Assembly (NCBI GenBank): GCA_016713035.1
Contig: JADJPW010000001.1
Location: forward strand, 62,001-126,000
Source: Verrucomicrobiaceae bacterium
Lineage (GTDB): Bacteria; Verrucomicrobiota; Verrucomicrobiia; Verrucomicrobiales; Verrucomicrobiaceae
DNA: 64,000 nt
Direction: 5' to 3'
In this document: one piece after another, positions 36,324 to 46,664 of the stretch
Position numbering within the stretch: position 1 is the stretch's first letter
Layout: every line of letters begins with the position of its first letter
Notes under the pieces: model-generated
Database searches by the model: none
The model's input: only the letters and a program-made list of their open reading frames with translations
Told to the model about the DNA's origin: nothing
Position numbers and translations under genes: made by a program

Positions 36324-36587
36324 GGGAATGGGCGTTTTTTTCGGGACGGGGGGCGTGATCCTATCGCCTTTGGCCCTTTTTGGCAATGGTCTTGGCGTAA
36401 GGTCTTTTGTGGCGGTTCTGGGTTCGTCCTACGCTGACGCGGACTCCTGATCCGAGACTTGGATATGGAATGGTGCGTGAAATGCGGGAGCGGACGGAGG
36501 AAGCGCTTCGCGTGGCAGTGGGCTTTGAATTCCTTGACCCAGGGGGGGAGACTCGGCATGATCGGGGGCTTCGCATGCCGGGCGCAT

Positions 36588-36660
<73 letters not shown>

Positions 36661-36695
36661 CCCGCTGCCTAGGAAGCCGCCATTTTCCGTTACCC

Positions 36696-37487
36696 ATGAA
36701 CAAACTGGACGAAATCATCGCCCAAAAGCATCTCGAAATACAAAAGCTCCTCCCCCGGGCCGAAAAGCTCCGCGCCGCTGCCGCGACACGCGATGACGTG
36801 CGCTCTTTTTATGATGCACTCCGAGCAGATACGACCCGCCTGGCGATGATCGCTGAGGTGAAGCGTGCGTCACCCTCTGCGGGCACGATCTCGGCTGATT
36901 TTGATCCGCTCACCATCGCCCGTGGCTATGAAAAGGCGGGTGCCAGTGCCATCTCCGTGCTGACGGATGAAAAGTTCTTCCAAGGCCGTCTGGATTACCT
37001 CTCTCTCATCCGCCAGCAGCTCGACATCCCTTGCTTGCGGAAGGACTTCATCATCCATGAGGCGCAGATATTTGAAGCGGTGGTCGCGGGGGCAGATGCG
37101 ATCCTACTCATCGTCGCGGCACTCGATCAGCCGACTCTGGAGCACCTGCTGGAGGTGGCGCACACCTTCCAACTCGATGCGCTGGTGGAGGTGCATGACC
37201 TGCCGGAGCTGGAGCGTGCGCTAGCCACAGATGCACGGATCATCGGAGTGAATAACCGCAATTTGAAGAGCTTCACCGTGGATCTAGGCACCACCGAGCA
37301 GCTCGCTGAGGAGGTGCCTGATGACATCATCCTGGTGGCGGAAAGCGGGATCAAAACGCCCCAAGACGCCGCCCGCCTAGCTGAGGCAGGTGCCGATGCC
37401 CTGTTGGTCGGAGAGACCCTGATGCGTAGTGCCAATGTGATGATCGACCTGCCCGCGCTACGTGCGCCACGTCCGATGCGTGAATAA
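36696..37487 (+). CDS. trpC: Indole-3-glycerol phosphate synthase
   Basis: 263 residues from ATG 36696; an upstream in-frame extension would run through the tRNA. TIM-barrel motifs: MIAEVKRASPSAGTI (catalytic Lys), VLTDEKFFQGRLDYL, IPCLRKDFIIHEAQIFEA, IGVNNRNLKSF and ILVAESGI, all typical of TrpC. It converts CdRP to indole-3-glycerol phosphate in tryptophan synthesis. No other trp genes are nearby. It is convergent with argF, 35 bases apart. Confidence 0.96.
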   Translation: MNKLDEIIAQKHLEIQKLLPRAEKLRAAAATRDDVRSFYDALRADTTRLAMIAEVKRASPSAGTISADFDPLTIARGYEKAGASAISVLTDEKFFQGRLDYLSLIRQQLDIPCLRKDFIIHEAQIFEAVVAGADAILLIVAALDQPTLEHLLEVAHTFQLDALVEVHDLPELERALATDARIIGVNNRNLKSFTVDLGTTEQLAEEVPDDIILVAESGIKTPQDAARLAEAGADALLVGETLMRSANVMIDLPALRAPRPMRE

Positions 37488-37522
37488 CCGTGGCGAGGGA
37501 GTGACGCTGACCGCTTTTTGCT

Positions 37523-38428
37523 TCAGCCTAGCGGGGTGTGGAGCTCGACGAGCACGGCTTTCTGCGCATGCAGGCGGTTTTCTGCCTGATCGAAGATCAC
37601 AGCGGCATGGGATTCCATGACTTCATCGGTGATTTCCTTGCCACGATAGGCCGGCAGGCAGTGCATGACGATGGCGCTGGGTTTTGCATGACTGAGGAGG
37701 GCATCATTGATTTGCCAGGGCTTCAGGGTTTCGATGCGGTCGGCACTTTCTGCTTCTTTGCCCATGCTGACCCACACATCGGTGTAGAGCACGTCGCAGC
37801 CCTTTACCGCCTCGATGGGATCATCGACGATGCGGATGGTGCCGGAGGGCACGGCCTGCATGAAGCTTTCCTGCGGCTGGAATGCCTTGGGGGCACCGAT
37901 CACGAGCTCAAAGCCGAGCCGCACGGAGGCCCAGATCCATGAGCGTGCGACATTGCAGTCTCCATCGCCCAAAAAGCACACCCGTTTGCCAGCCCAGCCG
38001 CCGAGCCGCTCGCGCATGGTCTGGAGATCCGCGAGGATCTGGCAGGGGTGCTCGTCGTCGGTCAGGGCATTGATGGTGGGGATGCCGCTGTATTTGGCAA
38101 AATCGACGACATCCTGCTGCGCAAAGGTGCGGATGACGGCACCGTGGATCATGCGTCCGAGCACGCGTGCAGTGTCTTTGATGGGCTCACCGCGTCCGAG
38201 CTGGATCTCTGCCCCAGAGAGGAACATGACCTGCCCACCGAGCTCGCGAATACCGACCTCAAAGCTCACACGCGTCCGCGTGGATGACTTGGTGAAGATC
38301 AGAGCCCATTGCTGACCAGCGAGGACCTGCGGGGAGGCTTTGCGGTCCTTTTTGAGCCTGATGGCTAGCTCGACGATTTTTTCGATCTGGGCCTTGCTCA
38401 GTTCTTCGATGGAAAGGAGGTGCTTCAT
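37523..38428 (-). CDS. argF: Ornithine carbamoyltransferase
   Basis: 301 residues. Carbamoyl-phosphate site SSTRTRVSFEVG, GRGEPIKDTARVLGRM, INALTDDEHPCQILADLQT (the HPxQ motif), the SMG loop VWVSMGKEAE and the ornithine-binding HCLPAYRGKEIT. It forms citrulline from ornithine and carbamoyl phosphate in arginine synthesis. Length is normal. No other arg genes are adjacent. Confidence 0.97.
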   Translation of the reverse strand: MKHLLSIEELSKAQIEKIVELAIRLKKDRKASPQVLAGQQWALIFTKSSTRTRVSFEVGIRELGGQVMFLSGAEIQLGRGEPIKDTARVLGRMIHGAVIRTFAQQDVVDFAKYSGIPTINALTDDEHPCQILADLQTMRERLGGWAGKRVCFLGDGDCNVARSWIWASVRLGFELVIGAPKAFQPQESFMQAVPSGTIRIVDDPIEAVKGCDVLYTDVWVSMGKEAESADRIETLKPWQINDALLSHAKPSAIVMHCLPAYRGKEITDEVMESHAAVIFDQAENRLHAQKAVLVELHTPLG

Positions 38429-38554
38429 AGTCAGGGGGCGGAAAAAGGGGAAACCGCACCCTAAATGACGATTCCCTATTGTGCGAACGCCGAATGAGGG
38501 CTGCGGCCAAAATCTGCTCGGGGCCGTTTTTGGGCGAGACGGCCTGGAAAGACG

Positions 38555-38585
38555 AAAAAGCCGCGTCTGCGGTAGCAGACGCGGC
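38555..38585 (-). terminator. Rho-independent terminator after the EF-hand gene
   Basis: A perfect 12-base GC-rich stem (38559-38570 with 38574-38585) and a T tract on the minus strand (A run 38555-38559). It lies between the EF-hand gene stop and argF. Confidence 0.88.
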
Positions 38586-38618
38586 TCGTAGGATGCTGAG
38601 GTGACTCAGCGGCCTAAA

Positions 38619-38912
38619 TTACTTGGCCTTCTTCTTGGGAGCGGCGGTGAACTCTTCTTTGGTGATCTTGCCGTCTTTGTCTTTGTCTTTGCCAGCGAAC
38701 ATTTTGTCAGCTTTGGCTGCGTCTTTCTTAGCCTGGGGGGAGGCAGCCCACTCTTCTTTGGAGATGGAGCCGTCGCTGTTGCTGTCGAGCTTCTTGAACA
38801 TGGCCTCAGGATCGGCCTTCTTCTTGGCACCCTCTGGCTTCTTGTCGCCTTCTGCGGCGTTCACAGTGGCGGCGATGGCGAGGAGGGTGAGGATGGAGGT
38901 AATGACTTTCAT
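38619..38912 (-). CDS. Small secreted EF-hand protein
   Basis: 97 residues with signal peptide MKVITSILTLLAIAATVNAA. Two EF-hand loops: DSNSDGSISKEEW and DKDKDGKITKEEF, each with the regular D-x-D-x-D-G-x-I-x-x-E pattern, so calcium binding is expected. The tail is lysine-rich. It is exported to the periplasm or outside. Such short EF-hand proteins are frequent in Verrucomicrobia and Planctomycetes and have no fixed role. It has its own terminator. Confidence 0.9.
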   Translation of the reverse strand: MKVITSILTLLAIAATVNAAEGDKKPEGAKKKADPEAMFKKLDSNSDGSISKEEWAASPQAKKDAAKADKMFAGKDKDKDGKITKEEFTAAPKKKAK

Positions 38913-39012
38913 GTGGATGTGTCTGTTGTCTTTGTTTGGGTTTGGAGCGCTGGGGGTGGAGTGTCCAAGCCTTGCGCTTGTGGGCTTTAACGAGAGGACC
39001 CCTTTTCCGTTT

Positions 39013-39036
39013 CAAAAAAAGTACGACCTTTTTTTG
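39013..39036 (-). terminator. Possible A/T hairpin terminator after phoH
   Basis: CAAAAAAAG and CTTTTTTTG flank a six-base loop (39022-39027), forming a 9-base A/T-rich stem about 40 bases after the phoH stop on the minus strand. The arm itself is the T tract. Stability is modest. Confidence 0.35.
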
Positions 39037-39077
39037 TGCTGGCTTCAAATGGGCTGAATTTCCAGAGCACAGCGCTT

Positions 39078-40666
39078 TTACAAGAGACGGGCTGCGGCCT
39101 CTGCCAGCGGGCTGCGCTCCCCCTTCACCAGTGGGATGTGGGCGGCAAATGGCTGCCCCCGCATGCGCTGCCGGGTGTAAACGAGCCCATTGCTGCGGCT
39201 GTCCACGTAGGGATTGTCGATCTGAGCGGGATCTCCGACGAGGACGAGCTTGGACCCACGCGACATGCGGGTAACGATGGTCTTGGCCTCCAGCGGAGTG
39301 AGCTGCTGCGCCTCATCGAGGATGAAGAAGCGGTCTGGGATGCTGCGTCCACGGATGTAGCACAGCGCCTCGATCTCGATGACTCCCTGCTGAATGAGCG
39401 GATCATACGGAGCGGCGGGTAGGCACCGCCGCCTGATGGAGCACGCGTGGGGTCTGGCAGGAAGCGGTTTTTCTTCCGTGCGGGGCCCTGGGCGCTTTCG
39501 ACGGGCCGCATGAGGAAATCGAGGGCGTCATACACGGGCTGGAGCCAGGGGCGCATCTTTTCCTGGAGCGAGCCGGGCAGGAATCCCACCGTCTGGCCCA
39601 TCGCCACGATGGGGCGGCTGACCGTGAGGCCCTGGTAGGTGCGGCCAAAGACCTGCTGGAGTGCTGCAGCGACGGCTAGCAGCGTTTTCCCCGTGCCTGC
39701 TTGGCCAAAGCAGGTGACGAGCGAGATCTCGGGGTCCAGCAGCGCATCGAGGAAGCAGACTTGGCCCAGGTTCATCGGCTTGATGGCCCTACCCTGCCCT
39801 ACTTTGATGGCCTCGGGCGTATTCAGACGGACGAAGTCACCCTCCTTGCTCAATCGTGCGGGCATGGTGGCCTTTTCCCCTGCGCTGAGGAGGGCGTAAT
39901 CATTCACCGCCAGTCCGGCGCTGCGAGCCGCATCTAGTGTGAGCCTGCCGCTGCTCGCATAGCGCTGGAGCTCATGCTGAGTGATCTCGATCCTGGCTAT
40001 TTCCATGTTCGAGACCTCACGCGGGGCGACTTTGTCATGCAGGTAATCCTCGCACTCGATGCCCACGGCACGGGCCTTCAGTTGCATGTTCAGATCCTTG
40101 CTCACGAGGATGACGGGCTCGCGGGTATTTTCACGGCGCAGCTTCTCACGCAGCCAGAGTGCGCAGGCGAGGATGCGGTGATCCGTCTTTTCCATATCAT
40201 GGAAGATGCGCTCAAAAGCCCGCACATCCTCCATCCCAGCGCCTTCGGCAGAATCGTAGGCGACGAGGCGGATGCTGCCGCCCCCAGGCGTGGGCACACC
40301 CTGGATCACCGCAGCACCAGCAGGAAAGGCCTTCATCAGCGAGCGGTGCACCTCACGGGCGTTCGCCCCGCGCTCGGTCATCTCGTTCTTAAAGCGGTCC
40401 AGCTCGCCCAGTACATCGACGGGCACACAGACATGGTGCTCCTCAAAGCGGTGCATGGAGGCCGGGTCATGCAGCAGCACATTCGTATCGAGGACGAAGG
40501 TTTTGACGGCGGTGGCAGACGAGGGAGTAGAGCGACGACGGCGGGGACTTTGAGGAGATGGCACGGTGAGTGAGGGGGCAGTGGAGGCAGTAGGACCGGA
40601 GTCGCTGCCAAAACGGGAATCAATGAGCGTGGGAGCTACTGTGGCGGGGTGGTCGTCGCGGTCCAT
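39078..40666 (-). CDS. PIN-PhoH family ATPase (PhoH2-like), frameshifted
   Basis: About 529 residues if repaired. ATG 40666 (MDRDDHPATVAPTL) is followed by a low-complexity stretch. A PIN RNase domain follows with FVLDTNVLLHDP, and after it the PhoH ATPase: FGQAGTGKTLLAVAAAL (Walker A), SRPIVAMGQTVGFLPG, and in the next frame DRFFILDEAQQLTP (Walker B), TRMSRGSKLVLVGDPAQID and a terminal AARLL. The frame breaks near 39409; one extra C in the coding strand restores LPYDPLIQQGVIE. This layout matches PhoH2 proteins, proposed to be RNA helicase/RNases. One missing base is probably a contig error. Confidence 0.88.
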
Positions 40667-40881
40667 GGTGTTATGGAAAAGAGTTGGCCCATCGGTGTTC
40701 GATGGAGCAGATGAAAAAGTCTTCCAGCGCCTCCTCTCCTGCGCTGGAGCCTGCTCCAGCGTGCCGCGCCCGGAATGTGATCGTTTATGTAAATCACGGT
40801 AATACCCAGAGCGTGTCAGAAAGCCCACCAACTGGCAAGATTTTATTCACAAGATGGCAGTTTGTTCACAATACACGGCCC

Positions 40882-41925
40882 TCAAGCATACTCGATCAGC
40901 GCCTTCACCACCTTCCGGCCCCGCACGGCCTCGAATGCCGCCGCGATCTGCTCCAGCGGGAACCGATGCGTGATAAAATCCCGCGAGCTGAGCTTCCCCG
41001 TGCGAATCCACTCACAGAGCTGCGGCTGCGCTTCACGCTCATAGCGCCGCGTCGGCCACTGGTGCACGAACAGGTTAAAATTAAAATCCGCCAGCTTGCG
41101 GTCGATATGCAGCGGACCGCCCGTGAGCACTCCATACACGCAGTGCGAGCCCCCACGCCGCAACAGTGGCAGCGACTGCATCACGATCTCCCCCTTCCCC
41201 ACCGCATCGATCACTGCATCGAGCTTTTTGCCTCGTGCCGCGGCCAAATTCGCGATTTCGGCATCTCCTGGAGAAAACACCGCATCCGCGCCAAAAGCCC
41301 GCGCCCGCTCCTGCTTCTCCGCATGCCGATCCACCACCCCGATCCAGCCCAAGCCGAAAAGTCGGCCCAATTTCACAAAACTCAGCCCCACCGGCCCCGC
41401 GCCATAAATCAGCACATCATCCCCCGGCTGGAGATGAAAATCGCGAAAAGCCCCCAGCACCTCACGCCAGGTGCAGAGCAGCACCGCCTCCTCCGCCGGG
41501 ATGTCCGCATCCACACGCGTCTGGATCTCAAACACCTCGATCCAGCCATTTTTCTCATCCGCCACGCCATCCGCCACCATCGCTAGGTGATCATTCGCCA
41601 GCGTCTGCTCGCAAAAGCCGCCCCAGCCACTGTCCACGCCCTCTTTTTGCAGATCAAACACCAGTCCACCCACCACACGGTCGCCGATGGCGAAATTCCG
41701 CACCTTTTCCCCTACCGCCGTCACCACCCCCACGCTCTCATGCCCCAGCGCAAAAGGAAATGCCTCCTCCATACCGGGGAATTTGCCCGCGAGCAGCTCA
41801 CTATCCGTCTGATTGCACAGACAGGCCACCTCCGTGCGCACCAGCGCCTGATAGGGCCCCGGCACGGGCACTGGCGTGTCGATCAGGGCGAGTTCATAAG
41901 GCTGTACAGCGATCACGGTCTTCAT
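40882..41925 (-). CDS. Zinc-type alcohol dehydrogenase-like oxidoreductase
   Basis: 347 residues from ATG 41925 (MKTVIAVQPYELALIDTPVP). Medium-chain dehydrogenase: the catalytic Cys region EVACLCNQTDSELLAGKF, FALGHESVGVVTAVG, Rossmann motif VLIYGAGPVGLSFVKLGR and C-terminal VRGRKVVKALIEYA. The GHE motif is present. It is likely an NAD(P)-dependent polyol or sorbitol-type dehydrogenase; substrate unknown. It is divergent from the pyruvate kinase gene. Confidence 0.87.
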   Translation of the reverse strand: MKTVIAVQPYELALIDTPVPVPGPYQALVRTEVACLCNQTDSELLAGKFPGMEEAFPFALGHESVGVVTAVGEKVRNFAIGDRVVGGLVFDLQKEGVDSGWGGFCEQTLANDHLAMVADGVADEKNGWIEVFEIQTRVDADIPAEEAVLLCTWREVLGAFRDFHLQPGDDVLIYGAGPVGLSFVKLGRLFGLGWIGVVDRHAEKQERARAFGADAVFSPGDAEIANLAAARGKKLDAVIDAVGKGEIVMQSLPLLRRGGSHCVYGVLTGGPLHIDRKLADFNFNLFVHQWPTRRYEREAQPQLCEWIRTGKLSSRDFITHRFPLEQIAAAFEAVRGRKVVKALIEYA

Positions 41926-42066
41926 AGAGCCGCATTGCTCGTCGCAGCAGCCACGCCTGCAAACGCAAATCCGCTCTCCCAGACACTCTGGCATCGTTTT
42001 CGCTATTTGTAGCCTTGAAGCGGCCCCTACCCTGCTCCATGCCCACAGCACAAAACATCCCTCCCC

Positions 42067-43476
42067 ATGCGTAAAACCAAAATCCTCTGCACCCTCGGTC
42101 CCGCCACGGAAAACCAGGAAACCATCGCCGCACTCATCACCGCAGGCGCAGACATTTTCCGCCTGAACATGAGCCACGCCTCCCACGACTGGGTCCGCAG
42201 TGTCCACACCCGCATCCGTGATGCCGCAGCCACCTGCGGCCGCGAAATCGCCGTCCTCATGGACCTCACCGGCCCCAGCATCCGCACGGGCGACGTCGAT
42301 CAGCCCTGGCAGCTCCAGCCCGGCGACATCGTCGAATTCCGCTGCAAGCCAGACGCACCTGCCCGCACCACCTACTCCGTCACCGTCAACTACCCCGACC
42401 TCGGCAAAGACCTCAAAGTCGGCGACATCATCATGCTCGATGGCGGCATGATCCAGGTCAAAGCCACCGAGGTCACACCCCAGCACGTCACCGGCACCGT
42501 CCTCACCCAGGGCGAGATGAAATCCCGCCGCCATATCAATCTCCCCGGCGTCCCCGTCCGCCTCCCCCCGCTCACCCAGAAAGACTACACCGATCTCGAC
42601 CTCGGTCTGGAGCTAGGAGTCGATTACTTCGCCCTCAGCTTTGCCCGTGAGCCCGGCCATGTGCAGCACCTCCAGCTCCTCATTGACCAAAAGAAAAGCA
42701 AAGCCCGCGTTATCGCCAAAATCGAAAACCAACAAGCTCTGCAAAACATCGACGCCCTCGTCGAAGCCAGCGGCGGCATCATGATCGCCCGTGGCGACCT
42801 CGGCAGTGAATGCCCCATCGAAGACCTGCCCCTCATCCAGCGCCAAATCGTCGAGCGCTGCTCCTACCATGGGCGCAAGGTCATCGTCGCCACCCAGATG
42901 CTCGAAAGCATGATCGAAAACCCCGTCCCCACCCGGGCAGAAGTCACCGACATCTTCAACGCCGTCATCGAGCAAGTGGACTGCGTCATGCTCAGTGGAG
43001 AAACCAGCGTCGGGCGCTACCCCATCAAATGCGTCGAAGTGCTCAACACCGTCGTGCGCCGCATCGAGCAAAAATACCCCGCAGGCCGCTTCGCCAGCGA
43101 CGCCCCGCTCAAAACCAACAAGCACAAAACCGTCAAAGCCGCCGTCACCCTCGCCAACAGCATCCCTGGCTCCAAACTGCTCGTCTTCACCCTGCGTGGT
43201 GTCATGGCTCACCTACTCGCTCACCAGCGCCCGGAAAACGCCCCCATCTTTGCCTTCACACCGCATCTCCACGTCAGCCGCACCCTCGTTAGTGCCCGTG
43301 CCGTCCACCCCTTCGTCATGTCCTTCACGGAAGGCCAGCCCGAGACCACCATCCACGGTGCCCTCGACATCCTGCGCCGCGAAAAACTCATCCAGCCCGG
43401 TGATCCCCTCGTCATCCTCAGCGATGCCCTCTACGACGGCCTCAACGTCGATGCCATCCTCCTCCGTGAAGCCTAA
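42067..43476 (+). CDS. pyk: Pyruvate kinase
   Basis: 469 residues. MRKTKILCTLGPATENQETI, FRLNMSHASHDW, LMDLTGPSIRTGD, ARVIAKIENQQALQNID (catalytic Lys), GIMIARGDLG, VIVATQMLESMIENPVPTRAEVTDIFNAV and CVMLSGETSVGRYPIKCVEVL are all conserved. Converts PEP and ADP to pyruvate and ATP. The usual TKIVCTIGP start and order of A, B and C domains are intact. No clear terminator is seen after it. Confidence 0.97.
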   Translation: MRKTKILCTLGPATENQETIAALITAGADIFRLNMSHASHDWVRSVHTRIRDAAATCGREIAVLMDLTGPSIRTGDVDQPWQLQPGDIVEFRCKPDAPARTTYSVTVNYPDLGKDLKVGDIIMLDGGMIQVKATEVTPQHVTGTVLTQGEMKSRRHINLPGVPVRLPPLTQKDYTDLDLGLELGVDYFALSFAREPGHVQHLQLLIDQKKSKARVIAKIENQQALQNIDALVEASGGIMIARGDLGSECPIEDLPLIQRQIVERCSYHGRKVIVATQMLESMIENPVPTRAEVTDIFNAVIEQVDCVMLSGETSVGRYPIKCVEVLNTVVRRIEQKYPAGRFASDAPLKTNKHKTVKAAVTLANSIPGSKLLVFTLRGVMAHLLAHQRPENAPIFAFTPHLHVSRTLVSARAVHPFVMSFTEGQPETTIHGALDILRREKLIQPGDPLVILSDALYDGLNVDAILLREA

Positions 43477-43597
43477 AACATTCTCCGCATCGCCAGATAA
43501 AGCTCCATCTTCGGATCAGTGAACACTGGGTATTTTCCAGCAAGGAATATCATAGCTGCTCATTGAATGCTGTTGATGGAGCGTTAGCCTCGCCAGG

Positions 43598-45272
43598 ATG
43601 AAACTGGACGCCAGAGCCACCAAGAAGACCCAGAAGCAAGAGGGGGCGCATTACACGCCCGCTGGGCTGGCTGCGTTTGTGGCGCGGCATCTATCGGCGG
43701 TTTGCACAGCAATAAATCCGCTCGTCCTTGACCCTGCTGTCGGAGATGGCGAGCTTCTACTGGCTTTCGGACGAACATTCGGAAATGCCTGCACGCTCAA
43801 CGGCTTCGATCTGGATGAAGTGGCCGTCGCAAATGCCGATAAACGATTGCGCGAAGACCTGCCTCAAATAACCGGCAAAGTACAGCAACAAGATTTCCTC
43901 GATTTCGCACTGGAGCACCGGACTGACTCGCTCTTTGCAGTCCCCGCCTGCTATGATGTGGTGATCGCGAATCCTCCGTATGTCCGGACGCAGGTGATGG
44001 GCGCGGAGCGTTCGCAGCGCCTCGCTCGGCAGTTTGACCTCAGTGGACGGGTGGATCTGAGTTTCGCCTTTATCGAAGGTATCGCTGATGTGCTGCGCGA
44101 GGGCGGCGTGGCCGGGATCATCGTCTCCAATCGCTTCATGACGACCAAGGCTGGTGCGCAGGTGCGTGAGCGCATCCTTTCGCGTTTCGAGGTGCTTCAC
44201 GTCTGGGACTTTGGCGACACCAAGCTATTTGAAGCCGCCGTTTTACCCGCAGTGCTGCTCCTGCGGAAACGCAGCGGCATTGCCTCCTCGAACCCGCGCT
44301 TCACCACGATCTACTCGACTCGCGAAGAACCCATCCATCAGGCAGAAACAGTGTTTGAGGCACTCTCAAATGGCAGCGGCTCGGTGAGCGTGTCAGGCAC
44401 CACGTTTCTCGTCCAGCACGGTTTGTTGCATCACGGCACTGCTGCCAATGGCACCTGGCGCATCGCCACGGAGCGCGGTGATGCCTGGCTGGACACGGTG
44501 ATGGCGAACACGCACTGCACTTTCGGTGAAATCGGGAAAATTCGCGTCGGCGTGAAGTCCACTGCGGATAAGGTTTTCGTTCGACAGGACTGGCAGGCAT
44601 TGCCCGAAGACATGCGACCCGGAGGTTTTGAGGCCGCTGATCACGCACCATGTGGCGCGGCGGTTCAAAGCGCTGCCCGCTGACCGGCAGATTCTTTACA
44701 CGCATGAGGACCGATCTGGCAAAAAGGCCGCGATCGATCTCGACCAGCATCCGCGCACGAAGCGCTATCTGGAAAGCCACCGCGCCACTTTGGAGGCACG
44801 GACTTATGTGATGGAGTCAGGCCGCCAGTGGTTCGAAATCTGGGTTCCGCAGCTTCCCGCGTTGTGGGCCGTGCCAAAGCTCGTTTTCCCCGACATCTCG
44901 GAGCGTCCCACCTTCTGGATGAGCCTCGATGGAGAAATCATCAATGGCGATTGCTACTGGCTAGCAGCGGAAGATCGTACCGAGAGCGATCTGCTCTGGC
45001 TGGCACTCGCGGTGGCCAACTCACGCTTCATCGAGAACTTTTACGACCACGCTTTCAACAACAAGCTCTATGCCGGTCGCCGCCGCTTCATGACGCAGTA
45101 TGTGGAGAAGTTTCCGCTGCCATCACCCGAGCTACCAACATCGAAAAAGATCATCGCACTCGCCCGGCGGATTTATGAGCTGACACCCGGAAACGAAGCG
45201 GATGCACTCGCCGCTCAGATCGACTCTCTAGTCGAGTCAGCCTTTGGCCTTGCCGAAAAAGCCACGCGGTAA
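43598..45272 (+). CDS. Type II N6-adenine DNA methyltransferase, frameshifted
   Basis: 557 residues if repaired. Motif X-like EGAHYTPAGLAAF, motif I LDPAVGDGELLLAF (43-56) and motif IV ANPPY (124-128) mark a gamma-class adenine methylase. The frame breaks at the CCC of 44618-44620; removing one C gives PEVLRPLITHHVARRFKALP and a specificity-type C-terminal domain ending at 45272. If the break were real the restriction partner would cut unprotected host DNA, so a contig error is likely. It converges on the endonuclease gene, with the coding ends overlapping by 36 bases. Confidence 0.88.
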
Positions 45273-46274
45273 GGGAATCTGAATCTTCTTGTTCAAGACC
45301 TTCCCCTCAAAGCGCGGAAACCGGCTGAAAAAAGCCTCGCCAGTAGTGAGAACGAGGCTGTTGATCAGCACCTGATTGTCTTTCATCGAAGCGCCAAAGA
45401 TGGCATATCGCACATCGCAATGCCGCACCGTGCCTTCGGGTAGAGCATTCAGATCCAGCGGCTCTGTGCTGGATGGCTCGACCAGTCCGAGATCAATTGT
45501 CGGCGAAGCTTGCAACTTCACCTCGAGCAATTGGTTCCGCACATCGGGAAACTGGCCATCGTCTGCGTAGCTCGCAAAACCAAGAGCCTTGCATACCAGC
45601 CGATGGAGTTCCGCGCCACGATTCCGCTCCTGGTCGTGCCCAGCATTGGCAAAAGAGCTGCCAACAAGCGAAGTCAGCCGCTCAAACAGCGACCGAATCG
45701 GTAGCACGGCTCCGCGTTCAGGATCGTCGGTAGGCTCGCGATTTGAAAAAGTGCCCAGCAGTGGCTTCAGATGCTCAGAATCGGTGCTCGAAACAAGCTC
45801 CGCCGCCTGCGTGCCTGGAATAAACCGGGCCTGATACTTCTGCGTGAGCGTCCCAGTGGTATCGAGTTTTGCCAGCATGGCTCCCGTGACGACCTTTACC
45901 CGACTGACGAGTCCGTTTTCATCCACTGCGATGAGCACATAACGGCGTCGCGGCTTTAGCTCCTCATTCCAGATTTGGAGGTTATCCGATGCCTGCACAT
46001 AGGTGTCGAAGTTTTGCCCAGGAAAGCGAGCGTGAGGCTTGCATCTGCGGAACGACTTCGGCACCGGATAGCCCAGCACCCTGCAAACCTCGGTCTTCAC
46101 CACCTTCGAGCGAGTTCGCAGAGGCAAACCCGCCGTATTGAAGCCGCGCAGCCCTGCGTCGAGCAGCTTTTCGAGCTCCTGGGTCGCCAGATAGAGCGTC
46201 GAGTCTTTGGGGAGCAGATCAAAAATGCTTAATCCACTCTCACGGATGGCCTGCGCATGATTCACCGTGTTCAT
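45237..46274 (-). CDS. Type II restriction endonuclease
   Basis: 345 residues. A PD-(D/E)xK nuclease site is visible at 243-253 (FPDVRNQLLEVKLQ: Asp244, Glu251, Lys253). An upstream RNRGAELHRLVCKALGF helix is the usual helix before it. The rest is not recognised. Its start overlaps the C-protein stop by four bases and it converges on the methylase. The position and motif support a restriction enzyme. Recognition site unknown. Confidence 0.82.
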   Translation of the reverse strand: MNTVNHAQAIRESGLSIFDLLPKDSTLYLATQELEKLLDAGLRGFNTAGLPLRTRSKVVKTEVCRVLGYPVPKSFRRCKPHARFPGQNFDTYVQASDNLQIWNEELKPRRRYVLIAVDENGLVSRVKVVTGAMLAKLDTTGTLTQKYQARFIPGTQAAELVSSTDSEHLKPLLGTFSNREPTDDPERGAVLPIRSLFERLTSLVGSSFANAGHDQERNRGAELHRLVCKALGFASYADDGQFPDVRNQLLEVKLQASPTIDLGLVEPSSTEPLDLNALPEGTVRHCDVRYAIFGASMKDNQVLINSLVLTTGEAFFSRFPRFEGKVLNKKIQIPLPRGFFGKAKG

Positions 46275-46498
46275 GCCACTCCATCCTTGGTGAGCAGGTT
46301 CGGCACATCTGTCTTCATCGCCTTTGCGAACAGTTCTAGCGTGGCCAGAGTCACATTCCGCTCACAACGCTCCACTTGGCCAACATAGGTGCGATGCACG
46401 CCACACTCGATAGCAAAGTTGTCCTGGGAGATGCCAACACGGGAGCGGTAGCGGTGAACGTTGTCTGCGAGAATTTGGCGAAGATTAAGTTTTGCCAT
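46271..46498 (-). CDS. Restriction controller protein (XRE-type HTH)
   Basis: 75 residues, one helix-turn-helix of the XRE/Cro family: VGISQDNFAIECGVHRTYVGQVERCERNVTLATLE. Small C proteins in this position activate endonuclease expression with delay so the methylase acts first. It is translationally coupled to the endonuclease gene (ATGA overlap). No clear C-box was found in the 166-base upstream gap. Confidence 0.88.
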   Translation of the reverse strand: MAKLNLRQILADNVHRYRSRVGISQDNFAIECGVHRTYVGQVERCERNVTLATLELFAKAMKTDVPNLLTKDGVA

Positions 46499-46664
46499 AC
46501 CTCACAGGATGTCCTGGTGATGACCATGAGGCGACCGACTCTGAGTAGCATTATCTGCTCCGCGTCAGCTCGATGGGCGATTTGAAGGCAACAAGGATGA
46601 AGATGGCAGAAGAGCTCCATTTGGGGCGTAGATATAGGCTTCCATTGCCTCTGGAAGCATTCCC

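Noticed and set aside
41936..42534. Upstream extension of the alcohol dehydrogenase frame
   Set aside because: It is antisense to the start of pyruvate kinase and has low-complexity Gly/Asp-rich text; the real N-terminus MKTVIAVQPYE begins at 41925.
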